Shown here piece by piece: positions 27,101 through 36,979 of a stretch of 64,000 nt of DNA. A program made the position numbers and the translations under genes. The stretch is taken from assembly GCA_017443025.1 (NCBI GenBank), contig JAFSPG010000018.1, positions 341,121 through 405,120 of the forward strand, given 5' to 3'. The notes below the pieces were generated by a model that worked only from the letters and a program-made list of their open reading frames with translations, had not been told where the DNA came from and did not search any database. Positions within the stretch are counted from its first letter, which is position 1. Each line of letters begins with the position of its first letter. Source of the stretch: Bacteroidales bacterium (GTDB lineage: Bacteria; Bacteroidota; Bacteroidia; Bacteroidales; UBA932).

Positions 27101-28303
27101 CTATTTCTTTGACGCCCTGAACTCAGGGGGGAGTTTGCGGTACAGAGTCCTTTCTGAAATTCCAAGCTCGGCGGCCGCCTTCTTGCGGTTGCCGTCGTAT
27201 TTTTCAAGAGCCTTGCGAATCAGGTCTTCGCTGGCCTCCTGAATTGAAAAGTTGTCCTCGTGCTCTTCCTGGGCCGAATAATCGTCCTGGATGTCGACAT
27301 CATTCTCAATATCCGTAGGTGGAAGACCGTTCTGGTGGCCCGGCGCTGCGCCGTTTTCAACAAGAGCCTTCAGTCTCGTCACTTCGGCGTTCAGGGAATA
27401 AAGGGCCTTGAAAATCTCCTGTTTTTCCTCTTCGGTGATGCCACCGCCTGTCTGGCTTCCGGCAACCTTGACGGGAAGCATGGCGGGGCCATTTACCTGG
27501 ATGTATTGGGCGAGGGTGGAAGCGTCAACCTCGAGTCGCCCGCCGCTAAAGTCGCGGGTTCCGGCTTCGAGAGCCGTAACGGTTTCGGCTATATTCTTCA
27601 ACTGGCGGATATTACCTGGCCAGCGGTATGTCTGTATAAGCTTTACGGCATCTGGAGTAAGAGTAATCTTTGGAATACCGTATTTTTCGGAGAAATCGGC
27701 GCTGAACTTGCGGAACAGCAGGTGGATGTCATCCTTTCGGTCGCGGAGGGCCGGAAGATTGATCTGCACTGCATTCAGTCGATAGTACAGATCCTCGCGG
27801 AACTTACCCTGTGAAACGGCATAGGCGAGGTCGTTGTTGGTAGCCGCGATAACCCTTACGTCTGTTTTCGAGACCTTGGAAGAACCCACGCGGGTATATT
27901 CTCCTGACTGCAGCACGCGAAGCAGTTTAGCCTGATAAGGAAGAGGGAGTTCGCCTATTTCATCGAGGAACAGGGTACCGCCGTCGGCCTCCTCGAAATA
28001 ACCCTTCCGGGCCTCGATGGCTCCGGTATAGGCTCCTTTTTCGTGGCCGAACAATTCGGATTCAATCGTTCCTTCAGGAATAGCCCCGCAGTTTACAGCG
28101 AAGTATTTGCCGTTTTTGCGGCGGCTGTACTGATGGATGATTTTGGGAATGTTCTCCTTGCCGACGCCGCTTTCTCCTACGACGAGGACGGTAAGGTCGG
28201 TTGGAGCTACGGCTACGGCCGTGGCGAGGGCACGGTCGAGGCTCTCGTCGCTTCCGACGATGTCATATTTGTTTTTCAGCCGTTGCAGTTCCTGTCTGTC
28301 CAT
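27101..28303 (-). CDS. Sigma-54-dependent transcriptional activator
   Basis: A 400-residue enhancer-binding protein with no N-terminal receiver domain, so it may be controlled by its own level or a partner. The AAA+ domain (about 15-245) has Walker A GESGVGKE (43-50) and the sigma-54 contact loop as GAYTGA (90-95) rather than GAFTGA. A Fis-type helix-turn-helix closes the protein (RKKAAAELGISERTLYRKL). Translation from ATG 28303 is preferred to a TTG at 28327, which lies between the -7 box and the ATG. It is first in the operon with lptE and secG. Confidence 0.9.
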   Translation of the reverse strand: MDRQELQRLKNKYDIVGSDESLDRALATAVAVAPTDLTVLVVGESGVGKENIPKIIHQYSRRKNGKYFAVNCGAIPEGTIESELFGHEKGAYTGAIEARKGYFEEADGGTLFLDEIGELPLPYQAKLLRVLQSGEYTRVGSSKVSKTDVRVIAATNNDLAYAVSQGKFREDLYYRLNAVQINLPALRDRKDDIHLLFRKFSADFSEKYGIPKITLTPDAVKLIQTYRWPGNIRQLKNIAETVTALEAGTRDFSGGRLEVDASTLAQYIQVNGPAMLPVKVAGSQTGGGITEEEKQEIFKALYSLNAEVTRLKALVENGAAPGHQNGLPPTDIENDVDIQDDYSAQEEHEDNFSIQEASEDLIRKALEKYDGNRKKAAAELGISERTLYRKLPPEFRASKK

Positions 28304-28324
28304 ATCAAAAAAGGAAATGGGATA

Positions 28325-28353
28325 CAAAGATACAATTAATTTTGTTATATTTG
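28325..28353. promoter_or_regulatory. Two divergent -7 boxes
   Basis: Minus strand TATCTTTG (28332-28325) serves the sigma-54 activator gene; plus strand TATATTTG (28346-28353) serves the lipoprotein gene at 28421. Both match TAnnTTTG fully. Neither has TTTG at 19 bases upstream. Confidence 0.5.
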
Positions 28354-28420
28354 CACAATTCCGGGCGTGCGGGCGTACGAAGCCCCGCCGGATAAACCGA
28401 AACCTAAAAATGTTTTTAAT

Positions 28421-30064
28421 ATGAAATTTTGTTTCAAGACAATTGCAGCTGCGATGATTGCCATCGTGGCCGCTTCATGCTCATCAGCAGAAAAAATGGT
28501 TCAGAAGGCCGACGGCGTTGCCGTTTCCTGTGACCCCGAGGTCCTCGAAGTGGTAGCCGGAGGTATTGACGCAACCCTGTCGGTTACATATCCCGAGGGT
28601 TATTTCAATTCAAAGGCTATTCTCGAAGTTACTCCCGTTCTCGTTTACGAAGGCGGCGAAGCTGCCATGTTCCCGTTCAAGTATCAAGGCGAGAAAGTAA
28701 AGGACAATTTCAAAGTTGTCGCTTCGGCAGGCCAGACCGTCCGCGAGCAGGTTCACTTCGACTATGTTCCCGGCATGGAGCAGGCCACCCTCGAGCTTCG
28801 CGGCGTTGTCAAGTACAAAGACAAGAAATGGGCTCTCCCTGTCCGTAAGGCGGCTGTCGGCTGCAACACTACCTATATGCTGGTAGATCAGGACGGATAC
28901 ATCTCCCTCAAGAAAGACAACTATCAGGAAATTGTAAAGCAGACCGCCGAGGGCCAGATTCTTTACAATATCAACTCCTCCGAAGTCTCCGCTTCACAGC
29001 TCAAGAGCAAGAGTCTCAAGAATTTCGTCGCTGCAATCGACGAGATCAACGCTGACTCCCGCAAGACCGTCACCGGTACCGAAATCGTTGCTTACGCTTC
29101 TCCGGACGGCGGCGAGAAACTCAACACCAAGCTCTCCGACAATCGCGGCAAGACCGCCGACAAAGCCTGGGGCAAAGTCACCAAAGGCAAGAATCTCGCT
29201 TCTCCCGAGGTAAAGAGCATCGGCCAGGACTGGGAAGGCTTCAAGGAGCTCGTCGAGAATTCCAACATCGAAGACAAAGACCTTATTCTCAGGGTCCTTT
29301 CCATGTACAGCGACCCCGCCGTTCGTGAAAGCGAAATCAAGAACATGTCTGAAATCTACACTTCTCTCAAGAGCAGTGTTCTTCCCGAACTCCGCCGCGC
29401 CCGCTTCATCGCCAATGTCGAATTCAAGAACTACGACGCCAAGGAACTCGTAGCCCTTGTTGATGAAAATATCGACGTCCTCGACGAAGAAGCTCTCCTC
29501 CGCGCCGCCAAACTCGTCAAGAACAACGAAAAGGCAGCCGCCCTTTACAATAAGGCCGTCGAAAAATTCGGCAGCGACCGCGCCCGTTTCAATCTTGGCG
29601 TGCTCGCCCTTAAGGAAGGCAAGATTGCTTCCGCTGAAAAAGCTTTCGCAAAGGTCGAGACCAAAGACGGCGATCTCCAGAATGCTCTCGGCGTGATCGC
29701 TCTCCGCAAGGGCAATCTTGACAAAGCCGCCGCAGCCTTCAAGAAGGCCGGCACCGACAACGCCAAGCACAATCTGGGAATTATCGACATCCTGAACGGC
29801 GATTACGCAAAGGCCGCACAGGAGCTCGCAGATCTCAAGGGCTGCTGCTTCAACAAGACTCTCGCCTTCGTGCTCAACGACCAGCTCGACGAAGCCAAGG
29901 CTTCCGCAAAGTGCCGTCATTCCCGCGTACAGTATCTCAAGGCCATCATCGCCGCACGTCAGGGCAACGAAGCTGCCGTCAAGGAGAACCTTGAAAAGGC
30001 TACGAAAGATAAATTCTTCGCCGAAAGGGCTCCCAAGGATGTGGAATTCATGTATTACAAATAA
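28421..30064 (+). CDS. OmpA-like and TPR-containing lipoprotein
   Basis: A 547-residue lipoprotein (lipobox ending at Cys20, IVAASCSS). Residues about 25-170 form a beta-rich N-terminal part. About 190-290 resemble an OmpA-type peptidoglycan-binding fold (IVAYASPDGG and SDNRGKTADKAW in place of the usual NxxLSxxRA). From about 330 to the end are helix pairs of TPR type (AALYNKAVEKFGSDRARFNLG). It probably links the outer membrane to the wall or forms a scaffold. Translation starts at ATG 28421; 27 bases separate it from the next OmpA gene. Confidence 0.8.
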   Translation: MKFCFKTIAAAMIAIVAASCSSAEKMVQKADGVAVSCDPEVLEVVAGGIDATLSVTYPEGYFNSKAILEVTPVLVYEGGEAAMFPFKYQGEKVKDNFKVVASAGQTVREQVHFDYVPGMEQATLELRGVVKYKDKKWALPVRKAAVGCNTTYMLVDQDGYISLKKDNYQEIVKQTAEGQILYNINSSEVSASQLKSKSLKNFVAAIDEINADSRKTVTGTEIVAYASPDGGEKLNTKLSDNRGKTADKAWGKVTKGKNLASPEVKSIGQDWEGFKELVENSNIEDKDLILRVLSMYSDPAVRESEIKNMSEIYTSLKSSVLPELRRARFIANVEFKNYDAKELVALVDENIDVLDEEALLRAAKLVKNNEKAAALYNKAVEKFGSDRARFNLGVLALKEGKIASAEKAFAKVETKDGDLQNALGVIALRKGNLDKAAAAFKKAGTDNAKHNLGIIDILNGDYAKAAQELADLKGCCFNKTLAFVLNDQLDEAKASAKCRHSRVQYLKAIIAARQGNEAAVKENLEKATKDKFFAERAPKDVEFMYYK

Positions 30065-30091
30065 TAACGAATCAATTTAGTCACAGGAAAT

Positions 30092-30772
30092 ATGAAAAAG
30101 ACTGTTTCGTTGCTTCTTGCCGGAATGATGATTTTCTCCGGCTGCGCCAATATGAATAACATGCAGAAAGGCACGGCTTACGGTGCGGGCGGCGGTGCAG
30201 CCGTCGGCGCAGCGGCCGGAGGCCTTATCGGCGGCGACGGCAAGAGCGCCGTCATCGGTGCGATTATCGGTGCTGCCATCGGTGCAGGTACCGGTGCCGT
30301 CATCGGAAACAAGATGGACAAGAAAGCCGAGGAACTCGCAGCTATCGAGAACGCCAAAGTCGAGAAGGTTACCGATGTCAACGGCCTTCAGGCCATCAAG
30401 GTTACCTTCAACAGCGGCATCCTCTTCTCCACCGGAAAGAGCGAACTCAGCGCTGTTTCGAAGAACGAACTCCTCAACTTCGTAAACAAGATGAGGGATA
30501 TGCCGGATGCCGACCTTTCAATCTATGGTCACACCGACAATACTGGTTCTGACGCTATCAACGAGCGTCTTTCCGCCGAGCGTGCACAGGCAGTTGCAAG
30601 CTATCTGCAGAAGTGTGGAATGGCTGCAAACCGCATGACCGCCCAGGGCCTTTCCTACAAGGAGCCCATCGCCAGCAACGATACCGCAGAGGGCCGCGCC
30701 CAGAACCGTCGCGTAGAAATCTTCATCTACGCCACCGAGGCTATGGTCCAGTCTGCAAACAGAGGATACTAA
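30092..30772 (+). CDS. OmpA-family lipoprotein with glycine-zipper segment
   Basis: A 226-residue outer-membrane lipoprotein. Cys18 ends the lipobox (MMIFSGC). A glycine-zipper region (about 30-72, repeated GxxxG with Ala and Ile) may insert in the membrane. The C-terminal OmpA domain (about 105-215) holds YGHTDNTGSDAINERLSAER and GRAQNRRVEIFI, the residues that bind diaminopimelate in peptidoglycan. It is cotranscribed with the neighbours on both sides. Confidence 0.92.
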   Translation: MKKTVSLLLAGMMIFSGCANMNNMQKGTAYGAGGGAAVGAAAGGLIGGDGKSAVIGAIIGAAIGAGTGAVIGNKMDKKAEELAAIENAKVEKVTDVNGLQAIKVTFNSGILFSTGKSELSAVSKNELLNFVNKMRDMPDADLSIYGHTDNTGSDAINERLSAERAQAVASYLQKCGMAANRMTAQGLSYKEPIASNDTAEGRAQNRRVEIFIYATEAMVQSANRGY

Positions 30773-30790
30773 ACCGTATCTAAGCGAGAA

Positions 30791-33223
30791 ATGAAAAAAT
30801 TCTTTTTGATAGTGCTGCTCGTGGCCGCCGCATCGGCGGCGGCCCGGCAGAAGCCGAACTACGACCTCGCGTCGCGTTTTTCCATAAAGCGTACCTCCAA
30901 GATGGTATTCTCCACCTCCATTCGTCCCGAATGGTTCAAGGGGAGCAATAAGTTCTGGTACAGCTGGAAAACCTCCGAAGGAACAAAGTATTATATAGTC
31001 GACCCCGTTGCGGGCACAAAGTCGGAAGTTTTCGACATGCCCCGCCTGGCCATGCAGATTACCGAAATCGTAGGCGATCCCTTCGATGCCGCCCATCTGC
31101 CCATAAAAGGGCTCAAGCTGAAGGGTGATGACAAATACTTCCTCTTTGACATCGAGAGCACCCGCGACGCCAAGGATCCGTACGACTCCACCAAAACCAT
31201 CAAAAAGACTTTCCATTTCCGCTACGACATCTCCTCAGCCAGCCTCACTGAGCTGAAGGAGAAGGAAAAAGAGAAGTATCCCAGTTATGCCCACGTCTCC
31301 CCGGATGGAACGAAGGGTATATATATCAAGGCTTACAACCTTTATTGGGCCGATTCCACCTCCCTTCGCAAAATGGCCGTCGAGGAGGAAAGAGGTGGCT
31401 CATACAAGGATTCCACCATCGTGGAGCATAAGATTACTACCAGCGGTACGTCCGACCACAGCTGGGACGGCGATAATTATAAAGGTGACACCGAGCGTGA
31501 TTCCACGAAGCGCAAGATGGCCCCGAACGTAGTCTGGTCGCCCGACAGCAAGCATTTCGCCACCATCCGCTGGGATATGTCGAAGGTCAAGGACCTCTGG
31601 GTTATCAATTCAATTTCTTCGCCCCGCCCGAAGCTTGAGACATATAAATATCAGCTCCCCGGAGAGCCCGGACCGTCCGGAGAACTCTATATCTTCGATG
31701 CTGCTTCCTGGGAGAGCAGGAAAATCGCAACCGCTGCCTTCAAGGACCAGGACATGATGTTCTTCAACGCCCCCGAAACAGCCGAAAGCAAGTACGAAGA
31801 TTACGACTGCACCCGCTGGCTGGGCGATGACAACGGATTCTATATGCTCCGGCTGAGCCGCGACCTCAAGCGCCAGGATTTATGCTATGTGGGAGTCAAT
31901 GCCGATTCTACTCACGTGGTCATCAAGGAGCGGATGAATACCTACGTCGAAACCCGTACTCCGGTTCTTTTGAAAGGCGGGAAGGAGCTTATCTGGTGGA
32001 GTGAGCGTAACGGCTGGGCCAACCTCTATCTTTACAAGTCCGACGGAACTCTTGTCCGCAATCTCACCGAGGGTGCTTTCCACGTGAATGATGTACTCGG
32101 CGTGAACGAGAAGGCCGGATACATCCTGCTCAGCGCCTGCGGCGTCATTGCCGGAGAAAATCCGTACCAGTCCCATAATTATAAGGTATCCCTTGCGGGA
32201 GGTTCGCTCAGGCAGCTCGACATGCCTGACATGGACGTACACGCTGCGGCGAGTTTCGACGCCAGGTACTTTGTTGCCAATTATTCCCGCGTAGATGCCA
32301 AGCCTGCAGTTGCCCTCTATGACGCTGCGGCTGGCCGCAAGGTCCGCGAGCTCGAGGAGTCCGACTTCTCGCTGCTCTTCGCTGCGGGGTATAAGTTCCC
32401 TGAAAGATTCAAGGTGAAGGCGGCTGACGGCGTTACCGATCTTTACGGTGCGATGTACAGACCTTTCGACTTCGATTCGACCAAGACCTATCCTATTATA
32501 GATTATGTATATCCCGGCCCGCAGGTTGAGGCTAACAACATTTCCTGGTCGAAGGGCTTCTTGCGTACCGACCGTCTGGCGCAGATTGGTTTTGTCGTTA
32601 TTACCGTAGGTAACCGCGGCGGCCACCCCGACCGCTCGAAGTGGTACCATAACTTTGGCTATGGCAATCTCCGCGATTATGGTCTGGAAGACCAGAAGTA
32701 TGCCATACAGCAGCTGGCCCAGCGCCACTCCTTTATTGATATATCGCGCGTGGGCATTCACGGGCATTCCGGCGGTGGGTTTATGTCTACGGCCGCCATC
32801 CTTAAATATCCTGATTTCTTCAAGGCCGCCGTGTCCTGTGCCGGCAACCACGACAACAGCATCTATAACCGCTGGTGGAGCGAGCAGCATCACGGAGTGC
32901 TTGAAAAGATAGAGAAGGGTGATACTTCCTTCGTTTACCATATCGACACCAATCAGGAGCTTGCAAAGAACCTCAAGGGCCACTTGATGCTTGTTACCGG
33001 AGATATCGACAACAATGTCAATCCTGCAAATACCATCCGCGTAGTCAATGCCCTCATCAAGGCCAACAAGCGCTTCGATTTGCTTGTGCTTCCCGGCCAG
33101 CGACACGGCTTCGGCGACATGAACGAGTATTTCTTCTGGAGGCTTGCCGATTATTTCAGCGAATGGCTCCTTGGCTCTTCGCGCCGCCCCGAGGTCGATG
33201 TAACACAGATGAACAATGACTAA
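30791..33223 (+). CDS. Dipeptidyl peptidase IV-type serine peptidase (family S9)
   Basis: An 810-residue exported peptidase. After a signal peptide (1-18) comes an eight-bladed propeller domain to about residue 540, then an alpha/beta hydrolase domain. The catalytic triad is visible: Ser660 in GHSGGG, Asp in TGDIDNNV and His in GQRHGFGD. Such enzymes remove X-Pro or similar dipeptides from peptides in the periplasm. The exact specificity is not fixed by sequence. It is the third gene of the OmpA cluster, 18 bases after the lipoprotein. Confidence 0.92.
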   Translation: MKKFFLIVLLVAAASAAARQKPNYDLASRFSIKRTSKMVFSTSIRPEWFKGSNKFWYSWKTSEGTKYYIVDPVAGTKSEVFDMPRLAMQITEIVGDPFDAAHLPIKGLKLKGDDKYFLFDIESTRDAKDPYDSTKTIKKTFHFRYDISSASLTELKEKEKEKYPSYAHVSPDGTKGIYIKAYNLYWADSTSLRKMAVEEERGGSYKDSTIVEHKITTSGTSDHSWDGDNYKGDTERDSTKRKMAPNVVWSPDSKHFATIRWDMSKVKDLWVINSISSPRPKLETYKYQLPGEPGPSGELYIFDAASWESRKIATAAFKDQDMMFFNAPETAESKYEDYDCTRWLGDDNGFYMLRLSRDLKRQDLCYVGVNADSTHVVIKERMNTYVETRTPVLLKGGKELIWWSERNGWANLYLYKSDGTLVRNLTEGAFHVNDVLGVNEKAGYILLSACGVIAGENPYQSHNYKVSLAGGSLRQLDMPDMDVHAAASFDARYFVANYSRVDAKPAVALYDAAAGRKVRELEESDFSLLFAAGYKFPERFKVKAADGVTDLYGAMYRPFDFDSTKTYPIIDYVYPGPQVEANNISWSKGFLRTDRLAQIGFVVITVGNRGGHPDRSKWYHNFGYGNLRDYGLEDQKYAIQQLAQRHSFIDISRVGIHGHSGGGFMSTAAILKYPDFFKAAVSCAGNHDNSIYNRWWSEQHHGVLEKIEKGDTSFVYHIDTNQELAKNLKGHLMLVTGDIDNNVNPANTIRVVNALIKANKRFDLLVLPGQRHGFGDMNEYFFWRLADYFSEWLLGSSRRPEVDVTQMNND

Positions 33224-33228
33224 TTCTC

Positions 33229-33265
33229 TGTCATTTCGACCGCGTGAAACGAGTGGAGAAATCTC
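33229..33265. repeat. Dispersed palindromic (REP-like) repeat
   Basis: The segment beginning TGTCATTTCGACC and ending GGAGAAATCTC is an imperfect inverted repeat. It resembles intergenic repeats of the TGTCATTTCGA...GAGAAATCT type that I recall from many Bacteroidetes genomes. It fills the space between the S9 peptidase and alkyltransferase genes. Confidence 0.5.
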
Positions 33266-33267
33266 AT

Positions 33268-33822
33268 ATGAACAAAGATAAACAATGGATAATAACGCGG
33301 GTTGACGGCCTGGTTGCGTCGGTCTCGATGGACTGGAGCGGGGCTGAGCGCGTCTTCGCGCAGCTCTCCCGCCTGTCACCTGCGCGTTATTCTTCCGCAG
33401 AATCCGTCAAGATTTCAACCTCTGAGCTTTTCGATCTTGCCGCCAAGCTTACCTGGGACGATCTCCTGCTTTTCGGTACTCCTTTCCAGAAGGAGGTGTG
33501 GAAGGCTGTGTTTGATATAACCCACCCGGCCCCTCAGGCCGTAGGGCTGCTCAGTTACACTGAGCTTGCCGAGTCCCTCGGCAAAGGCCCCGGCGTACGC
33601 GCCGTGGCCCACGCCCTCGCCCTGAACCCCGTTCCCGTCATCATCCCCTGCCATCTGGTCATCCCCAAAGAGTCGGTGGCCCGTCTGCAGGAAGTCGTCG
33701 AGGAGAACGGCCTGTTCCGCTGGGAGACGCTTTATATGGTCGACCGCTACATTGATTACGGCGAATACGCCTTCGGGACAGCCGTCAAACGCGAGCTTAT
33801 CCAACTCCATCTCAACCGCTAA
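33268..33822 (+). CDS. ogt: Methylated-DNA--protein-cysteine methyltransferase
   Basis: A 184-residue suicide enzyme that removes alkyl groups from O6 of guanine onto its own Cys. The active-site motif is IIPCHLVIP with Cys128 (family consensus PCHRV, here Leu for Arg). The winged-helix part FGTPFQKEVWKAV and GVRAVAHALALNPVPV is typical. ATG 33268 is used because the upstream GTG at 33244 lies within a dispersed repeat. Repair role inferred from the family. Confidence 0.88.
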   Translation: MNKDKQWIITRVDGLVASVSMDWSGAERVFAQLSRLSPARYSSAESVKISTSELFDLAAKLTWDDLLLFGTPFQKEVWKAVFDITHPAPQAVGLLSYTELAESLGKGPGVRAVAHALALNPVPVIIPCHLVIPKESVARLQEVVEENGLFRWETLYMVDRYIDYGEYAFGTAVKRELIQLHLNR

Positions 33823-33855
33823 CCACCTGTCTGCGTAGCAGAGAAAGCGGAAATC

Positions 33856-33886
33856 TTTGTGATTTTGAAAATTATTCGTATATTTG
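33856..33886 (+). promoter_or_regulatory. Promoter of the str operon
   Basis: TTTG (33856-33859), exactly 19 bases, TATATTTG (33879-33886): a full match to the Bacteroidetes housekeeping promoter, 52 bases before rpsL. Confidence 0.85.
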
Positions 33887-33887
33887 C

Positions 33888-33908
33888 AGCCCCCAAAATA
33901 TGGGGGCT
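33888..33908 (+). promoter_or_regulatory. Leader hairpin of the str operon
   Basis: AGCCCCC / GGGGGCT, 7 perfect base pairs with a 7-base A/T loop, at or near the 5' end of the transcript. It lacks a T tract, so it is not a terminator. It may stabilise the mRNA or be an autoregulatory protein site. Confidence 0.5.
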
Positions 33909-33938
33909 AAAACATAAATTATTTATTAACAATCATTT

Positions 33939-34322
33939 ATGCCAACAATTCAACAGTTAGTTCGCAAAGGACGCGAGAGTCTTGTCGTTAAGAGCAAGTC
34001 CCGCGCGTTGGATGCGTGCCCTCAGAAGAGGGGTGTCTGCGTACGTGTGTACACTACTACACCTAAGAAACCTAACTCAGCAATGCGTAAGGTTGCCCGT
34101 GTACGTCTGACCAACTCCAAAGAGGTCAACGCCTACATCCCCGGCGAAGGTCACAACCTCCAGGAGCACTCCATCGTGCTTGTTCGCGGAGGCCGTGTAA
34201 AGGACCTTCCGGGTGTACGTTACCACATCCTTAGAGGCGCTTTGGATACGGCTGGTGTAGAAGGCAGGACCCAGTCCCGCTCACTCTACGGAGCTAAGAG
34301 GCCGAAGAAATCTAAGAAGTAA
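33939..34322 (+). CDS. rpsL: 30S ribosomal protein S12
   Basis: A 127-residue decoding-centre protein. Conserved [18 protein letters not shown] and [17 protein letters not shown] include the two Lys positions where streptomycin-resistance changes occur; both are the sensitive type (Lys). First gene of the str operon with its own strong promoter. Confidence 0.97.
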   Translation: MPTIQQLVRKGRESLVVKSKSRALDACPQKRGVCVRVYTTTPKKPNSAMRKVARVRLTNSKEVNAYIPGEGHNLQEHSIVLVRGGRVKDLPGVRYHILRGALDTAGVEGRTQSRSLYGAKRPKKSKK

Positions 34323-34355
34323 CATTTATTTTTTATCACCTAATTTTTCCTTACA

Positions 34356-34832
34356 ATGAGAAAATCGAAGCCTAAGAAGAGGATTCTACTTCCTGATCCC
34401 AAGTTTCACGATGTACAGGTTACCCGTTTCGTGAACAACTTGATGTTGCAGGGGAAGAAGAGTATCGCGTATTCTATTTTTTACGATGCCATTGACATGG
34501 TAGGCGAGAAGATGAAAGATTCTGACAAGGCTCCTCTGGATATTTGGAGGAAAGCTCTCGAGAACGTAACCCCTCAGGTTGAGGTAAAGTCACGCCGTAT
34601 CGGTGGAGCTAACTTCCAGGTGCCTACAGAGTTGAGACCGGAGAGGAAGATTTCTGTCTCGATGAAGAATATGATAATCTTCGCCCGCAAGCGCTCCGGC
34701 CACTCTATGGCCGAAAAACTTTGTGCCGAAATCATCGCCGCATACAACTGCGAGGGCGGTGCATTCAAACGCAAAGAAGATATGCACAAGATGGCAGAGG
34801 CCAACAAGGCATTTGCCCACTTCCGTTTCTAA
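34356..34832 (+). CDS. rpsG: 30S ribosomal protein S7
   Basis: A 158-residue S7 that nucleates assembly of the small-subunit head. It begins [19 protein letters not shown] and holds [19 protein letters not shown]. It is 33 bases after rpsL and 12 before fusA; S7 represses this operon in enteric bacteria. Confidence 0.97.
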   Translation: MRKSKPKKRILLPDPKFHDVQVTRFVNNLMLQGKKSIAYSIFYDAIDMVGEKMKDSDKAPLDIWRKALENVTPQVEVKSRRIGGANFQVPTELRPERKISVSMKNMIIFARKRSGHSMAEKLCAEIIAAYNCEGGAFKRKEDMHKMAEANKAFAHFRF

Positions 34833-34844
34833 TCAGCACGGCTG

Positions 34845-36956
34845 GTGGCAAGAGATCTTAAATATACCAGGAACATCGGCATTATGGCCCACATCGACGC
34901 CGGAAAAACGACGACGTCGGAGCGTATCCTGTATTATACAGGCAAGACGCATCGCATCGGTGAGGTCCATGAAGGTGCCGCAACCATGGACTGGATGGTC
35001 CAGGAGCAGGAGAGGGGTATCACTATCACCTCCGCTGCGACTACGGCCTTCTGGCACTATGGCGGACAGACCTACCAGATCAACCTGATTGATACTCCCG
35101 GGCACGTCGACTTCACCGTTGAGGTTGAGCGTTCGCTGCGTGTCCTGGATGGCACCATCGCTACTTTCTGCGCGGTCGGACGCGTCCAGCCGCAGTCAGA
35201 AACCGTATGGCGCCAGGCCGACAAATACGGTGTTCCAAAGATCGCTTACGTCAACAAGATGGACCGCGTCGGCGCCGATTTCCTCGCCTGTGTCGAGGAA
35301 ATGCACACAAAGCTGGGCGCAAGGGCCGTTCCCATCTGTCTGCCTATTGGTTCGGAAGACAAATTCAAAGGAATCGTCGATTTGATTTCCCGCAAGGCGA
35401 TCTTCTACGATTCTTCCGAAGAACTGGTCAACTACACGGAGGGTGAAATTCCTGCAGAAATGCAGGATGATGTCAACCTCTGGAGAGACCGACTTATTGA
35501 AACCGCGGCCGAGCTCGACGAGACCTTGATGGAGAAATATTTCGAGGATCCCGAGTCCGTAACCGAGGATGAAATCATCTCCGCCCTGCGCAAGGGAACC
35601 ATCTCGATGCAGATTGTTCCGGCTTGCTGCGGTTCTTCGTTCAAGAACAAAGGCGTACAGTTCCTGCTTGATGCCGTAATGCGTTATCTCCCTTCTCCTC
35701 TGGACAAGGGAAGCGTAACGGGCACCAATCCCCGCAACGGAAAGGATGTCACCTTTGAGCCCAAGGCGAGCGAACCGTTCTGCGGCCTTGTGTTCAAAAT
35801 CGCCACCGACCCTTACGTCGGAAGGCTCGCCTTCATGAGAGCCTACTCCGGAAAGGTCGATGCCGGTTCATACGTATTCAACACGCGTACGGGCAAGAAG
35901 GAGAGGATCGCCCGTCTGTATCAGATGCACTCCAACCATCAGAACCCCATCGAGTTCGTCGAGGCCGGAGACATCTGTGCAGCCGTTGGTTTCAAGGACC
36001 TCCGCACAGGAGACACTATCTGCGACGAATCCCATCCTATCACCCTCGAGTCGATGGTCTTCCCCGATCCGGTTATCGGTATCGCCGTGGAGCCCAAGAC
36101 CCAGGGAGATCTCGACAAGCTCGGAATCGCCCTTGGCAAACTCGCCGAGGAGGACCCGACCTTCACGGTGAAGTCAGACCACGAAACCGGCCAGACCGTT
36201 ATCAGCGGTATGGGCGAGCTTCATCTTGACATCATCGTCGACCGTCTCCGCAGGGAGTTCGGCGTCGAGATTAACCAGGGTGCGCCGCAGGTCAACTACA
36301 AGGAAACCATCACCGCAGCTGTCCAGCACCGCGAGGTGTTCAAGAAGCAGACCGGCGGCCGTGGTAAGTTCGCTGATATCATTGTGGAAATCGGTCCCGC
36401 CGACGAAGGCGTCACCGGACTGCAGTTCGATAATCAGGTCAAGGGCGGTAACATTCCCAAAGAGTACATTCCTTCTATCCAGAAGGGCTTTGAGTCGGCG
36501 ATGGCCAATGGCTGTCTGGCCGGTTACGAGGTTCCTTCGCTGAAGGTAACCGTACTTGACGGAAGTTATCATCCGGTCGACTCCGACCAGCTGAGTTTCG
36601 AGATTGCCGCCCGCCTTGCCTTCCGTCACGTTTACCGCAAGGCAAAGCCGGTTCTCCTCGAGCCCATCATGAACCTCGAAGTCGTTACTCCTGAGGAATA
36701 TATGGGCGATATCGTGGGCGACCTCAACCGTCGTCGCGGACAGATCAACGCGATGGATTCCACCGCAAACGGAGCCAGAATCATCAAGGCTTTCGTTCCG
36801 CTTGCGGAGCAGTTCGGTTACGTTACGGTTCTTCGTACCCTTTCTTCCGGCCGTGCTACCAGCACGATGAGTTTTGACCACTACGCCGAAGTTCCCGCCA
36901 ACCTGGCCAAGGACATCGTCGAGAAGAGTGGTTACAAGCTCCCTGATGATGAGTAA
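34845..36956 (+). CDS. fusA: Translation elongation factor G
   Basis: A 703-residue GTPase that drives tRNA and mRNA translocation. The G domain has G1 [13 protein letters not shown]3 DTPGHVDF and G4 [10 protein letters not shown]. Domain IV carries the conserved [11 protein letters not shown] segment. It uses a GTG start at 34845, 12 bases after rpsG. Length and domain order are normal. Confidence 0.97.
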   Translation: MARDLKYTRNIGIMAHIDAGKTTTSERILYYTGKTHRIGEVHEGAATMDWMVQEQERGITITSAATTAFWHYGGQTYQINLIDTPGHVDFTVEVERSLRVLDGTIATFCAVGRVQPQSETVWRQADKYGVPKIAYVNKMDRVGADFLACVEEMHTKLGARAVPICLPIGSEDKFKGIVDLISRKAIFYDSSEELVNYTEGEIPAEMQDDVNLWRDRLIETAAELDETLMEKYFEDPESVTEDEIISALRKGTISMQIVPACCGSSFKNKGVQFLLDAVMRYLPSPLDKGSVTGTNPRNGKDVTFEPKASEPFCGLVFKIATDPYVGRLAFMRAYSGKVDAGSYVFNTRTGKKERIARLYQMHSNHQNPIEFVEAGDICAAVGFKDLRTGDTICDESHPITLESMVFPDPVIGIAVEPKTQGDLDKLGIALGKLAEEDPTFTVKSDHETGQTVISGMGELHLDIIVDRLRREFGVEINQGAPQVNYKETITAAVQHREVFKKQTGGRGKFADIIVEIGPADEGVTGLQFDNQVKGGNIPKEYIPSIQKGFESAMANGCLAGYEVPSLKVTVLDGSYHPVDSDQLSFEIAARLAFRHVYRKAKPVLLEPIMNLEVVTPEEYMGDIVGDLNRRRGQINAMDSTANGARIIKAFVPLAEQFGYVTVLRTLSSGRATSTMSFDHYAEVPANLAKDIVEKSGYKLPDDE

Positions 36957-36979
36957 AAGTTTAAAAAATTTTATTTGAT

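Noticed and set aside
30178-30381. Antisense frame opposite the glycine-zipper region
   Set aside because: Ala/Pro-rich shadow of the GGC/GCC repeats encoding the glycine zipper.
31880-33379. A 499-codon open frame antisense to the DPP-IV-type peptidase
   Set aside because: It lies fully over a gene with intact catalytic residues, has no recognisable family and arises from codon bias in GC-rich DNA.
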